DNA of 64,000 nucleotides from Crossaster papposus (GCA_037893245.1 JBAIAA010000535.1:1-64000), one strand, 5' to 3'; positions 1-10,787 are shown, counted from the first letter of the stretch. A program made the numbers and translations. The notes: generated by a model from the letters alone, not told the origin.

Positions 1-1
1 C

Positions 2-570
2 TCGGAAGTGATGGTGGAGGTTCAATGGCAAAACACTGAGAACTTCATAGAGCCTTCTGGACGGACCAACGTCATCATCGCAGCATACACTACAGCGCAA
101 GCAAGACTTAAACTTTACAAGTGTTAGAGACATTAGACCGAAGGGTGCTGTACTACGACACAGACAGCGTGTGATATACGTGACCCGCGAGGGGGAATCG
201 GAATCCCAAATCGGAGATTTTTTAGGTGAACTCACCAATTAAATTGATTTAGACAATCATATCACATCATTTGTTTTCAGCGGCCCAAACAATTAAGCAT
301 ACAAGTTGGCAAAAAATCGGATTCCAGCGGAAACAGTACTTTCTGTAAAGTTCGAGGCATCACGCTGAATTACCGAAATAAATCGATCGTAAATGTTGAC
401 ACAATTTTTCAAAATCCACAAGGTCGGTCCTTCTAAAGTACAAGTCGTTGATCCCTACAAAATAACCAGAAACAAGAAAACGATGACTATTACCAGGTGG
501 TGTATACGAAAAGAGTGCAAGTTGATCACTTTGACATGCTTCTTTGCGGCTATTAATATCGCGTAGTCTG
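2..570 (+). pseudogene. Family-B DNA polymerase C-terminal remnant (decayed)
   Basis: Translation of the plus strand, changing frame several times, gives a coherent polymerase C-terminus. The first frame (from base 2) is open to a stop near 126. After a shift, about 128-170 encodes LYYDTDSV, the YxDTDS metal-binding motif C of family-B polymerases. A further shift continues to about 233 (VIYVTREGE), then stops interrupt a stretch reading FVFSGPNN and CKVRGITLNYRN up to about 420. The SGP and K-x-R-G-x-T blocks suit the C-terminal region of protein-primed polymerases of Maverick/Polinton or related viruses; that assignment is from family knowledge. At least two frameshifts and several stops make it non-functional. 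The window edge truncates it on the left. It could belong to the same old insertion as the capsid-like fragments at 7-15 kb, but the 10-bp array lies between them. Confidence 0.6.
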
Positions 571-960
571 TGTATCAATTACACTACCGTATAGGCTTTT
601 ATTTCTTACATAATTATTTCTTCCCGTAGTTTCTTCTCGTAGATAATCGCCATATGTTCTTAGTTTGTATTTAGTTTTGTTTCTTGTATAGATCCTATTT
701 GTATATAGTGGGTCGTGAGATGAAATAGGTTACTAAGTATATACATGTATATATATATAAGTATATATATATACCCTATATTATAAATAACAGTAACGAA
801 CAAAATACAAAAACTTGATTTGATGCTGTGAAATCATTTTGACCCAGAAATTTAAGATGGCCGCCATACGATAGAGCAAAAACATAACTTTTGAACGGTA
901 AATGAAGATGTGGAGTTTGCCATTTATACAGTACATAAGAAAGGAACAATTATAGCTATT
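571..960. other. AT-rich non-coding stretch
   Basis: No coding signal. It contains a TATATA-rich tract (about 735-785). At 838-905 there is a segment around AAGATGGCCGCCAT that resembles, in opposite orientation, the dispersed repeat at 6600-6680. Confidence 0.5.
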
Positions 961-1123
961 CAGGGGCGGATACGGGGGGGGGGCGTGGGGGGCGCACGCC
1001 CCCCCCTTTTGCTTGAGAAAAAAAAAAAAAAAAAAAAAAAAACGAAAAAAAAATTGCGTTCACCATTTTGTTGCTTGGTAAATTTTCACGGCCCCCGTTT
1101 GGAAAATCCTGGATCCGCCGCTG
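961..1123. mobile_element. Short non-autonomous element, CAGGGGCGGAT ends, 5-bp TSD
   Basis: The element starts CAGGGGCGGATACGG and ends CCTGGATCCGCCGCTG, an imperfect inverted pair. The interior holds G, C and A homopolymer runs. The 5 bases CTATT flank both ends (956-960 and 1124-1128) as a probable target-site duplication. The ends look like hAT-type MITEs. A second element with similar ends and a 5-bp duplication lies at 25379. Confidence 0.65.
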
Positions 1124-1560
1124 CTATTTTACTTATAAGTCCATGCCTAATAAACATACTAGGGTTAGTAATGGCAATTTGTGATTATGGGGCGGTGTGG
1201 TAATTTCATAATTAAGTTCGGTCAAAAACTGTTAATGACAAACCCGTTTATTTCGGTACTGCTTTACTCTTTAATATTAAAGCAAACTACCTCTATAAAA
1301 TCTGTTGCAGCCAAATGAATGACAAGAGAACTAATTATCCTTTAAAATAAGCTCCTTGTTATAGCTGCAACTTAAATACATGTAGTTATCAAATGAAACC
1401 ACAACAAGCATGTCAATACAAAATCATTTGTTCGTTTGGTTTGTTTTTTTAGAGAAGATAAATGACACCACAGTGCAACGCAATTAGGATTAGTCACCAA
1501 TTATGCTTTTGTCTTATGCTACACATTGTTTCAAAATCGTAACAGGTTAATCAATATGAC
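1124..1560. other. Non-coding stretch
   Basis: I see no gene, repeat array or clear mobile-element end here. Confidence 0.4.
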
Positions 1561-1574
1561 ATTGAGAGATGTGA

Positions 1575-1853
1575 TCAGTCTGAATCAGAGCATTCTGGCT
1601 CACTAGATTCTGAATCATTAGATTCAGATGAATCCTCCCTCCTCCGTACATCATCACCTCTCTCCTCCTTATCATCCCAATCGTGCTCATCTTCTTCGCT
1701 CTCCTCAGCTGGCCCTGATGCAGGTAGATGCGTCGGGAGAGTAGGTCGCGTGTGGCGGACAGGGCGACAGCGATCACCCACCAGCTCCCAACCATGTCCG
1801 ATTGGTGAGGAGTGGTGCTTCAGGAAGGGGTGGCGCACTACCCACTGGGCATT
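1575..1853 (-). pseudogene. C-terminal fragment of an unidentified protein with acidic tail
   Basis: On the minus strand a frame opens after a stop near 1856 and runs about 90 codons to a stop at 1575. It reads a compact basic/aromatic part (GHGWELVGDRCRPVRHTRP) followed by an acidic Ser/Glu/Asp tail that ends at a stop. There is no ATG start; the apparent start is GTG. Composition looks like a real protein C-terminus, possibly of a transposase, rather than a random frame, but I do not recognise the family. The overlapping minus-strand frame at 1547-1795 is taken as a shadow. Confidence 0.3.
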
Positions 1854-1928
1854 TTACCCGATATTACCTGGGTTGTAATGAGTAATAACGCTAGTTATTA
1901 CTGAGTAACAACGGGGAATTTATTATTT

Positions 1929-4925
1929 ACCCACCGTTACCCACCGTTACCCACCGTTACCCACCGTTACCCACCGTTACCCACCGTTACCCACCGTTAC
2001 CCACCGTTACCCACCGTTACCCACCGTTACCCACCGTTACCCACCGTTACCCACCGTTACCCACCGTTACCCACCGTTACCCACCGTTACCCACCGTTAC
2101 CCACCGTTACCCACCGTTACCCACCGTTACCCACCGTTACCCACCGTTACCCACCGTTACCCACCGTTACCCACCGTTACCCACCGTTACCCACCGTTAC
2201 CCACCGTTACCCACCGTTACCCACCGTTACCCACCGTTACCCACCGTTACCCACCGTTACCCACCGTTACCCACCGTTACCCACCGTTACCCACCGTTAC
2301 CCACCGTTACCCACCGTTACCCACCGTTACCCACCGTTACCCACCGTTACCCACCGTTACCCACCGTTACCCACCGTTACCCACCGTTACCCACCGTTAC
2401 CCACCGTTACCCACCGTTACCCACCGTTACCCACCGTTACCCACCGTTACCCACCGTTACCCACCGTTACCCACCGTTACCCACCGTTACCCACCGTTAC
2501 CCACCGTTACCCACCGTTACCCACCGTTACCCACCGTTACCCACCGTTACCCACCGTTACCCACCGTTACCCACCGTTACCCACCGTTACCCACCGTTAC
2601 CCACCGTTACCCACCGTTACCCACCGTTACCCACCGTTACCCACCGTTACCCACCGTTACCCACCGTTACCCACCGTTACCCACCGTTACCCACCGTTAC
2701 CCACCGTTACCCACCGTTACCCACCGTTACCCACCGTTACCCACCGTTACCCACCGTTACCCACCGTTACCCACCGTTACCCACCGTTACCCACCGTTAC
2801 CCACCGTTACCCACCGTTACCCACCGTTACCCACCGTTACCCACCGTTACCCACCGTTACCCACCGTTACCCACCGTTACCCACCGTTACCCACCGTTAC
2901 CCACCGTTACCCACCGTTACCCACCGTTACCCACCGTTACCCACCGTTACCCACCGTTACCCACCGTTACCCACCGTTACCCACCGTTACCCACCGTTAC
3001 CCACCGTTACCCACCGTTACCCACCGTTACCCACCGTTACCCACCGTTACCCACCGTTACCCACCGTTACCCACCGTTACCCACCGTTACCCACCGTTAC
3101 CCACCGTTACCCACCGTTACCCACCGTTACCCACCGTTACCCACCGTTACCCACCGTTACCCACCGTTACCCACCGTTACCCACCGTTACCCACCGTTAC
3201 CCACCGTTACCCACCGTTACCCACCGTTACCCACCGTTACCCACCGTTACCCACCGTTACCCACCGTTACCCACCGTTACCCACCGTTACCCACCGTTAC
3301 CCACCGTTACCCACCGTTACCCACCGTTACCCACCGTTACCCACCGTTACCCACCGTTACCCACCGTTACCCACCGTTACCCACCGTTACCCACCGTTAC
3401 CCACCGTTACCCACCGTTACCCACCGTTACCCACCGTTACCCACCGTTACCCACCGTTACCCACCGTTACCCACCGTTACCCACCGTTACCCACCGTTAC
3501 CCACCGTTACCCACCGTTACCCACCGTTACCCACCGTTACCCACCGTTACCCACCGTTACCCACCGTTACCCACCGTTACCCACCGTTACCCACCGTTAC
3601 CCACCGTTACCCACCGTTACCCACCGTTACCCACCGTTACCCACCGTTACCCACCGTTACCCACCGTTACCCACCGTTACCCACCGTTACCCACCGTTAC
3701 CCACCGTTACCCACCGTTACCCACCGTTACCCACCGTTACCCACCGTTACCCACCGTTACCCACCGTTACCCACCGTTACCCACCGTTACCCACCGTTAC
3801 CCACCGTTACCCACCGTTACCCACCGTTACCCACCGTTACCCACCGTTACCCACCGTTACCCACCGTTACCCACCGTTACCCACCGTTACCCACCGTTAC
3901 CCACCGTTACCCACCGTTACCCACCGTTACCCACCGTTACCCACCGTTACCCACCGTTACCCACCGTTACCCACCGTTACCCACCGTTACCCACCGTTAC
4001 CCACCGTTACCCACCGTTACCCACCGTTACCCACCGTTACCCACCGTTACCCACCGTTACCCACCGTTACCCACCGTTACCCACCGTTACCCACCGTTAC
4101 CCACCGTTACCCACCGTTACCCACCGTTACCCACCGTTACCCACCGTTACCCACCGTTACCCACCGTTACCCACCGTTACCCACCGTTACCCACCGTTAC
4201 CCACCGTTACCCACCGTTACCCACCGTTACCCACCGTTACCCACCGTTACCCACCGTTACCCACCGTTACCCACCGTTACCCACCGTTACCCACCGTTAC
4301 CCACCGTTACCCACCGTTACCCACCGTTACCCACCGTTACCCACCGTTACCCACCGTTACCCACCGTTACCCACCGTTACCCACCGTTACCCACCGTTAC
4401 CCACCGTTACCCACCGTTACCCACCGTTACCCACCGTTACCCACCGTTACCCACCGTTACCCACCGTTACCCACCGTTACCCACCGTTACCCACCGTTAC
4501 CCACCGTTACCCACCGTTACCCACCGTTACCCACCGTTACCCACCGTTACCCACCGTTACCCACCGTTACCCACCGTTACCCACCGTTACCCACCGTTAC
4601 CCACCGTTACCCACCGTTACCCACCGTTACCCACCGTTACCCACCGTTACCCACCGTTACCCACCGTTACCCACCGTTACCCACCGTTACCCACCGTTAC
4701 CCACCGTTACCCACCGTTACCCACCGTTACCCACCGTTACCCACCGTTACCCACCGTTACCCACCGTTACCCACCGTTACCCACCGTTACCCACCGTTAC
4801 CCACCGTTACCCACCGTTACCCACCGTTACCCACCGTTACCCACCGTTACCCACCGTTACCCACCGTTACCCACCGTTACCCACCGTTACCCACCGTTAC
4901 CCACCGTTACCCACCGTTACCCACC
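1929..4925. repeat. Tandem array of perfect 10-bp repeat (CCACCGTTAC)n, main block
   Basis: The decamer CCACCGTTAC (complement GTAACGGTGG) repeats about 300 times with no visible substitution. One strand is C-rich and the other G-rich, with GGTGGGTAACGG-type runs. Ten bases is close to one helical turn, so any bound factor would see the same face in each unit. Such uniformity suggests recent expansion or very efficient homogenisation. Confidence 0.97.
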
Positions 4926-5055
4926 GTACCCAGCCGTTCCCACCGTTACCCCACCGTTACCCACCGTTACCCACCCTGTTACCCACCTACTTTTTTCCTT
5001 TTTTTTTTTTTTTTTCGGGTTTTTTATCTACCGTTACCCACCCACCCCCGTACCC
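4921..5055. repeat. Irregular break within the 10-bp array
   Basis: Between two perfect blocks the unit becomes irregular (missing and added bases), and a poly-T run of 17 with flanking T-rich sequence appears (4990-5025). Errors clustered only here are typical of a join between noisy long reads, although a real insertion is possible. Confidence 0.7.
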
Positions 5056-5532
5056 ACCGTTACCCACCGTTACCCACCGTACCCACCTTACCCACCGTTA
5101 CCCACCGTTACCCACCGTTACCCACCGTTACCCACCGTTACCCACCGTTACCCACCGTTACCCACCGTTACCCACCGTTACCCACCGTTACCCACCGTTA
5201 CCCACCGTTACCCACCGTTACCCACCGTTACCCACCGTTACCCACCGTTACCCACCGTTACCCACCGTTACCCACCGTTACCCACCGTTACCCACCGTTA
5301 CCCACCGTTACCCACCGTTACCCACCGTTACCCACCGTTACCCACCGTTACCCACCGTTACCCACCGTTACCCACCGTTACCCACCGTTACCCACCGTTA
5401 CCCACCGTTACCCACCGTTACCCACCGTTACCCACCGTTACCCACCGTTACCCACCGTTACCCACCGTTACCCACCGTTACCCACCGTTACCCACCGTTA
5501 CCCACCGTTACCCACCGTTACCCACCGTTACC
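5056..5532. repeat. Tandem array of the 10-bp repeat, second block
   Basis: The same decamer resumes in the same orientation, perfect from about 5090, for roughly 45 further copies. It ends at the boundary with the 76-bp repeats. Confidence 0.95.
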
Positions 5533-5850
5533 AGGGAGAATATTACGAACATTTCTGGCATTGCATTATTATTAATAATCCCGATATTACCTTATTTACC
5601 CCATATAACCAGGGAGAAATAATATTACCGATATTTCTGGCATTGCATTGTTATTACCACCCGACATTACCCTATTTTCCCAATATTACCATGGATAATG
5701 TAACCGTTATTTCTGGCATTGCATTGTTATTACCATCCGATATTACCCCGTTTACCCAATATTACCAGGGAGAATGTTACCGATATTTCTGGCATTGCAT
5801 CGTTATTACTACCCGATTTTACCCCATTTACCCAATATTGGTTAATTATA
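5532..5850. repeat. Tandem repeat, about 76-bp unit, four diverged copies
   Basis: Each copy contains TATTTCTGGCATTGCATTGT, then TTATTACCACCCGATATTACC, then CCCAATATTACCAGGGAGAA, with about 76 bp between copies and clear divergence. A related fragment lies at 6221-6262, and similar words (TTTACCCGATATTACC) precede the 10-bp array at 1852. The 10-bp array therefore sits inside an older TTACC-rich repeat and may have grown from it. Confidence 0.85.
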
Positions 5851-6479
5851 TTGATTAATACTAATATTACGATACTACCGGAACAATACAATGTATACAC
5901 ATATAAACATCAATGACTCCTGAGTTTGCCACTCCTACAATCTTAGCGTGTAGTACACGCTATATATGTGCCCAATATCACCGCCGTCTGTAATCACAGT
6001 TTGCAATTATTTTTTTGTTAATTCATTTGTGTGTTGGTTTTTGGGAAAATTCGTTTCTTTAAAACTTGGAGTAAATAAATATTACACAATTATCTCTACG
6101 AAAACACCCTAAACGTATCGCTATTACGCAAAACATAACGTTCATGTAGAAAAAGTGACAAAATTGTTTCACCAAGGTTTATCACGCCCACTTGGGGTCA
6201 ACATGTAAATTGAGGTCACCCGATATTTACCCAATATTACCAGGTAGAATGTAACTGATATTTCTGATACACAACTATACTGAAACCACAACATCACCTG
6301 GAAACAATAACAGAAAGAAGTATCGTGTTTGTGATACAAAACTATAGTGATAGATTACGTAGTGCGGTGATTGGAGTATTCAGCGAAGACACAAACTGAA
6401 AAGAAAGTGTGCATTGTTAAAATAAATCAGACCTTCATTGTGCTAAATACGTTTGTACCCACATAAAAATCCAGCCGAT
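5851..6479. other. Non-coding stretch with a repeat fragment
   Basis: No gene is visible. A single fragment of the 76-bp repeat lies at 6221-6262. Confidence 0.4.
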
Positions 6480-6960
6480 ATGGCCCCTTATACCATTAGG
6501 AGCTCACTCCTAGAACCATTATTCATCATACCCGGCTGACCAGGACCTTCATAAATGGCATCAGTGCAACGATTTAACCGAAACAAAATGTGTTCGTTCA
6601 TGTTTCTAGGTGTTCCCTTTCAAACACTGTTTTTCCTCTATCAGATGGCGGCCATCTTGGATTTCTGGGTCAAATTTATGTCATATTGTCAAACCGATGT
6701 CGTAATCGGAATCCTCGGGATCCACTTACCCGAAAAAGTGTTTTCAGACATGATTCTAGGTGCTCTGGTTCAAAAGTTAATTTTCCAAGATGGCGCCGGC
6801 GGCCATTTTGGATTTGCCCCTCTAGCGAAAAATGCTGGGATTTTGGGGAGGGACCGGGGGGCTTATTTCCTTATAAATGGGCCATAGAAGTCAAATCCAC
6901 CGTCAAACCATTCTAGCCAGAGAATGGTCACGAAACTTATGTTTTGGACCCAACCATATC
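6480..6960. repeat. Dispersed repeat with GATGGCGGCCAT-type segments
   Basis: Two internal segments are similar to each other: TTCTAGGTGTTCCCTTTCAAA followed by GATGGCGGCCATCTTGGAT (6605-6663), and TTCTAGGTGCTCTGGTTCAAA followed by GATGGCGCCGGCGGCCATTTT (6753-6810). A related segment in opposite orientation is at 838-905. Two overlapping frames of about 110 codons cross it but look like repeat sequence, not protein. Confidence 0.5.
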
Positions 6961-7050
6961 AGTTTTATCACGATTGACAATTTGATTTGACGTCGGATCA
7001 TCCGTATTGCCCGTAAAACTCTCCCAAATTATCGACGCTTTTTTCTCGAG

Positions 7051-7175
7051 GTTATAAAAACCCAAGTCTAAAACAAAGTTGTTTAACTTAATGCGACGGC
7101 CACCTCTGACTGACTTTATCTATAGGTTGCGATAGTTCAGAGGTCTGCTCGTCTGAACGTGTGAGACCTAAAATA
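7051..7175. repeat. Direct-repeat copy 1, possible promoter module
   Basis: This segment (TTATAAAAACCCA, then TTTAACTTAATGCGACGG, then GGTTGCGATAGTTCAGAGGT) is repeated in the same orientation at 7740-7865. Both copies lie beside capsid-like ORF fragments and contain TATA-like words, so they may be repeated intergenic promoter modules of the virus-like cassette. Position is seen; function is inferred. Confidence 0.5.
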
Positions 7176-7213
7176 TTTGTACGTTTAAAATTATATCTTA
7201 CCTCTATTATCGA

Positions 7214-7721
7214 TTAACTCGCCAAGATCGTTTTTACCGAAAACGTGAGGCTGCTTATTTTACCGACTATTAGCTCTTTCGGAGAATTATCGTATTTGAC
7301 GTAAATTGAATATTGGGGATTGTTTGAACGAGCAGCATCGCCTGATAAAGGTATACTCTCCAAAAGATTAGTTTGTTTTCCGTTAAAATAATTATAATGC
7401 GTAGACAGTTCTTCGTAATGCAAAAAAAATGATGCTAAATTTTCAAAAATAATAGCCATTTAAATCAGAACGGTCACCATAGAGCCAACCTAGAAGAAAA
7501 CCTAAAGGTTTAGACAGATTTATCGACAGTTTAAAATATGCAAAAGACTCAGAGGTCACTACATTTAAATAAAATAGTTTATTGTTTATCGGAGTAATGG
7601 TCATAGGTTTAATATCATCTTTAAAACGATCTTCAAAAGAATATAGATTCCATCGACCGGGTGTGATATTAAGTCTGTTATTAAATGAAGCATCACGAGG
7701 ATTATATATATTATACCACAT
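7214..7721 (-). pseudogene. Virus-like cassette protein, frameshifted
   Basis: Two minus-strand frames overlap by 17 bases. The first starts at ATG 7719-7721 (MWYNIYNPRD...) and runs 92 codons; the second continues in another frame for about 80 codons to 7214. Together they read as one protein of about 170 residues broken by a single frameshift near 7450. The sequence is hydrophobic/beta-rich with no catalytic motif I recognise. It resembles, in general type, a structural-protein ORF found near capsid-like genes in repeated multi-gene cassettes of marine invertebrate genomes; that is recollection, not a search result. Directly upstream is the repeat at 7740-7865. Confidence 0.4.
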
Positions 7722-7739
7722 CGTCTCTATTTGTTGACG

Positions 7740-7865
7740 TTGTAAAAACCCACTTCTAAAATGACGCAGCTTAACTTAATGCGACGGTCGCCCTCGACGT
7801 TATTTTTAGGTTGAGGTAGCTCAAAGGTTTGCTCATTTTCGGTCATGACGAAAGTGTGTGACTGC
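7740..7865. repeat. Direct-repeat copy 2, possible promoter module
   Basis: Second copy of the 7051-7175 segment (AACTTAATGCGACGGTCGCC, then TTGAGGTAGCTCAAAGGTTTG). It lies immediately upstream of the minus-strand ORF start at 7721. Confidence 0.5.
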
Positions 7866-7984
7866 ATTTTTGTTTAAAGTAAAAAATATAAAAATATTAA
7901 ACGTTACTTTAAAAATGAACGCGACTTATAGAAACAAACTGAATCCGCATAGACGCAGCGACAGACGCCTTAAAATCCTCGGGG

Positions 7985-7992
7985 TATAAAAG
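7985..7992 (+). promoter_or_regulatory. TATA box (TATAAAAG)
   Basis: A consensus TATAAAAG lies about 40-60 bases upstream of the plus-strand capsid-like ORF fragment. It is followed at once by a small inverted repeat (CAACCGC/GCGGTTG, about 7994-8009). Position fits a core promoter of the degraded cassette. Confidence 0.45.
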
Positions 7993-8009
7993 GCAACCGC
8001 CAGCGGTTG

Positions 8010-8386
8010 TCGTAACTCACAATCCTAGCACGATCGACGCGAACGATAAATTGATAGTCAAGTTTCCACCGCTGAGCTCTGACGACGTGATCGTCCCCGG
8101 TTCGGCGAAACTAGCTTTTAATATTAATCTAATTTCGAGCAACGACGACAATCGAAGTCTGTTAAAAAATCTAGGACGAAATCTCGTAAAACAAATAAGA
8201 ATATGTATCGGTGGTCGGGAGATCGTAAACTTAACCGACGCCGACGTTTATAACACTTTTAAAGATCTTTGGTTACCAAAAGGTACGCCGAAAACGAGAT
8301 TGTCAACATATCGAGCCTGCGCGTGGGTACCGGCAACGCGGTTGAAGGTGAAAATCAAAAATCTTTTGAGCCAGGGTTTGAGCTAA
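8010..8386 (+). pseudogene. Capsid-like protein of virus-like cassette, N-terminal fragment
   Basis: A frame open from about 8010 encodes DKLIVKFPPLSSDDVIVPG, then NLGRNLVKQIRICIGG and DADVYNTFKDLW. No ATG is available; the apparent start at 8051 is TTG, so the true N-terminus has been lost. Near 8270 coding appears to jump by one base into another frame (TKRYAENEIV), while the original frame runs on to a stop at 8386. It looks like the first half of a structural (possible major capsid) gene of a Maverick-like or unclassified virus-like element. The rest of the gene seems to be on the opposite strand just downstream. Family assignment is from memory and uncertain. Confidence 0.4.
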
Positions 8387-8664
8387 ATGTTTGTTGGAAA
8401 CGATCTCATATTCTAGCGCTATTAAGTTGTAGATGTGGTAACTCGCTTCGACATCGGTAGAATTGCTAACGACTTTGGTATAATCGTTAAAAGTTCATAC
8501 GACAGTTGGTCGTTTAGAGCAGAAGGATATAACGGTTGATGATCCGTGTGAATTTTAAAGTCTAGAGGTATACAAAACCTGTTTCCAAAGGCAGTTGCTA
8601 TCATTTTGTCTTTTCCACTATTTTCATCCGTAGTGGAACCAACTCCCGTTTCATCTCGTTTCAT
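8345..8664 (-). pseudogene. Inverted fragment of the same capsid-like gene
   Basis: Read on the minus strand from about 8600 towards 8345, with one frameshift near 8510, this encodes GNRFCIPLDFKIHTDHQPLY, then ALNDQLSYELLT, then SYHIYNLIALEYEIVSN. It looks like the later part of the capsid-like protein whose beginning lies on the plus strand at 8010-8330. One half has therefore been inverted relative to the other, and the gene is dead. Confidence 0.35.
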
Positions 8665-8965
8665 CCCGGATAAACACGGTTACACTACGGTTACGCTACA
8701 GTTTATCCCGGATACACTATAGGGATCATCACGGTCGCACTACGGTTTCACTACGGTTCTTCGCCGCCCCCCCCCCTCCCTTCCCGGATGGCCCCGGATC
8801 ACCCCGGATGCTAGATGTTGATCCAGGGTGACGCTCGACTTCCCGGACGTACTACGGATGTCCCCGGATGGTCCCGGATGGCCCTGGATAGTCCCGGATT
8901 GGCTACGGTTTATCACGGTTTGACTACGGTTCCACTCCCGGATGACCCCGGATATACCGTAGTGG
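8625..8965. repeat. Degenerate (CCCGGATG / CACTACGGTT)-rich repeat
   Basis: Many copies of CCCGGATG, CACGGTT and CTACGGTT words occur in short imperfect repeats, with the segment AGTGGAACCAACTCCC near the left end and GTAGTGGGACTGGGG near the right as a rough inverted pair. A C-run (8767-8775) is included. It is probably a MITE interior or minisatellite. A 118-codon minus-strand frame across it is treated as chance. Confidence 0.5.
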
Positions 8966-9329
8966 GACTGGGGCTTTAGGAGGTTTTCACCATAGAGCAA
9001 AGTGATTTCACTCATAACAAATTTAAACACCATAGAGAAACACCTCCACCCGCAGTCACAAAAAAGAGCGGGGGCAGCTATGATTTGCTGTGTCAATCCG
9101 TCTGTTTATGGTGTAAATGGAGGACACATACCTGGCGACACGAAGGTGATTTGGGGTTAGGGTTAGAATCGAGGACGACCTCGATTGAGATTCGTGTACA
9201 AAACCAATGAGAGCCGTCGAAAAAAGTTAGAGTACAAACAAAGGAAATTTTCGAAAGGAACAAAGGAAACTCCTCGATTTACACCATAAACAAACGTACA
9301 TGTACATGTAAAGTACATGTATGTACATA
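8966..9329. other. Non-coding stretch
   Basis: No gene seen. It includes a short GGGGTTAGGGTTAG word (9155) and a run of overlapping ACATGTA words (9295-9329) directly beside the next element. Confidence 0.4.
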
Positions 9330-10132
9330 TCGTCACCGTTTTCACGAAGAGGCGAATTTCATGAAAAATCGTCTATTTATCGAAATTATTTTTTTTGATG
9401 AAAACGATTAAATATTGCAATTTCTACAACCTGGTGAAGTTATACATCCACAAAATCATTAAAATCACAATTAACCTAATTAACTAATGGGCGAATTGGT
9501 CCTCCAGTGCCCTTTTGCGTTTTCACGAAGAGGCAAATTCGAAATAGCGTTGACTTCAACGTGTTTATGAAGGGCACTTTGGTGCGCGTAGTCACTTTAG
9601 CGTTTTCACGAAGAGGCGAATTGGGCGAATTGGTCGCGAAGTGGCTTTTAGCGTTTTCACGAAGAGGCAAATTCGAAATAGCGTTGACTTCAACGTGTTT
9701 ATGAAGGGCACTTTGGTGCGCTTAGTCACTTTAGCGTTTTCACGAAGAGGCGAATTGGGCGAATTGGTCGCGAAGTGGCTTTTAGCGTTTTCACGAAGAG
9801 ACAAATTGGGGGCGCAATGGGGAAATGTATACATTCTGACTCTCACAGCCACGGGCGAATTTGCTAATGTATCGTTTTTTTCGTTTTCACGAAGAGGCAA
9901 TTCTATTAATTGATTAATTCTGCAAAACTAATCACCTATTTTTCTTAACGTTTGCTATATTTAAGAAGATTAAAATCTCTTCTTTCCCATGATACCTTAA
10001 TCTTGTATATTCTATGGATATTTATGTTTCAAACTGCCAAACGAAAAAAGGACAAACTTTACAAGCGATTATCTCGAAAGTTTGTTCAGACCGTGAAAGG
10101 CTCAATTTGCCTCTTCGTGAAAACGGTGACGA
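9330..10132. mobile_element. 803-bp non-autonomous element, copy 1 (TCGTCACCG...CGGTGACGA)
   Basis: Terminal inverted repeats begin TCGTCACCGTTTTCACGAAG and end in its complement; TA flanks both ends. The interior carries a tandem duplication of about 134 bp (9507-9640 and 9641-9780) and at least seven copies of GTTTTCACGAAGAG, the same motif as in the TIR. Copy 2 at 54430-55232 has the same length and orientation with only a handful of substitutions visible (for example near 9495, 9874 and 9971). ORFs of 60-100 codons on both strands are repeat sequence, not genes. No transposase is encoded. Confidence 0.85.
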
Positions 10133-10787
10133 TATGTACTGTATGGTGCGAAATACGGTACCTCTGGAGACGTGAACACAATGGGGAAAATGGGAGTGAA
10201 AAGGTCTCCAAAGGGTAATTTATATTTAGGTCTCCGTTAGGAATTTCACGAATTAGATTTTTGGATTGTGCTTAAATTACTTAAAAGCTAGGGTTAGGAT
10301 GTAGGCTAGGGTTAGTGTTTGGGTTAGGGTATAATATAGGGTATATTGGGTCGAAATTTCAACCTAGGAAAATAATTGTGGTTAAAAATGGGAGCATTTT
10401 GAAAAAAGTGCTCGACTTTCTAACCATTTTGTACACGAGAACAAAGCCATGTCTCCACAGTGATACAAAAATGCGAATACATGTACATGTAGTATGTACA
10501 TCCACATGCCGGGTCACGTCAATCGCGGTGTGTAACGTTTTGCGTAAACACAATAACCCGGCCCTCGCACGAATTTGCCTAACCGTCCATCATTATCACG
10601 TGATATGATAGTGCATATATTACAATAGTCTGACCACGCCCCCAATAGGCCAACTTGTCCAAGACCTTCGAGTGAGTCCAGTACGCTCGCGGGTGCGATT
10701 CGTCTGGAGATAGCGCCCTCTATAACATCGGTGGTTTGTGTCAGTGATCGCGGAACACAACACGAAGGTCTTGAAACCAAGACTATA
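10133..10787. other. Non-coding stretch with degenerate TTAGGG words
   Basis: No gene. At 10288-10328 there are several GGGTTAG-type words interspersed with other bases; they are too irregular to be a telomere tract. Confidence 0.4.

Noticed and set aside
1929-5532. Telomere or coding repeat
   Set aside because: The decamer is not a known animal telomere unit, lies internally, and in each frame is a pure repeat without a start or flanking protein sequence.
9507-9913. Overlapping 65-102-codon ORFs on both strands (also 54607-55013)
   Set aside because: They are translations of the internal duplication of the 803-bp element; both strands equally open, no domain.
10288-10328. Interstitial telomere repeat
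   Set aside because: GGGTTAG words are few, irregular and separated by unrelated bases.
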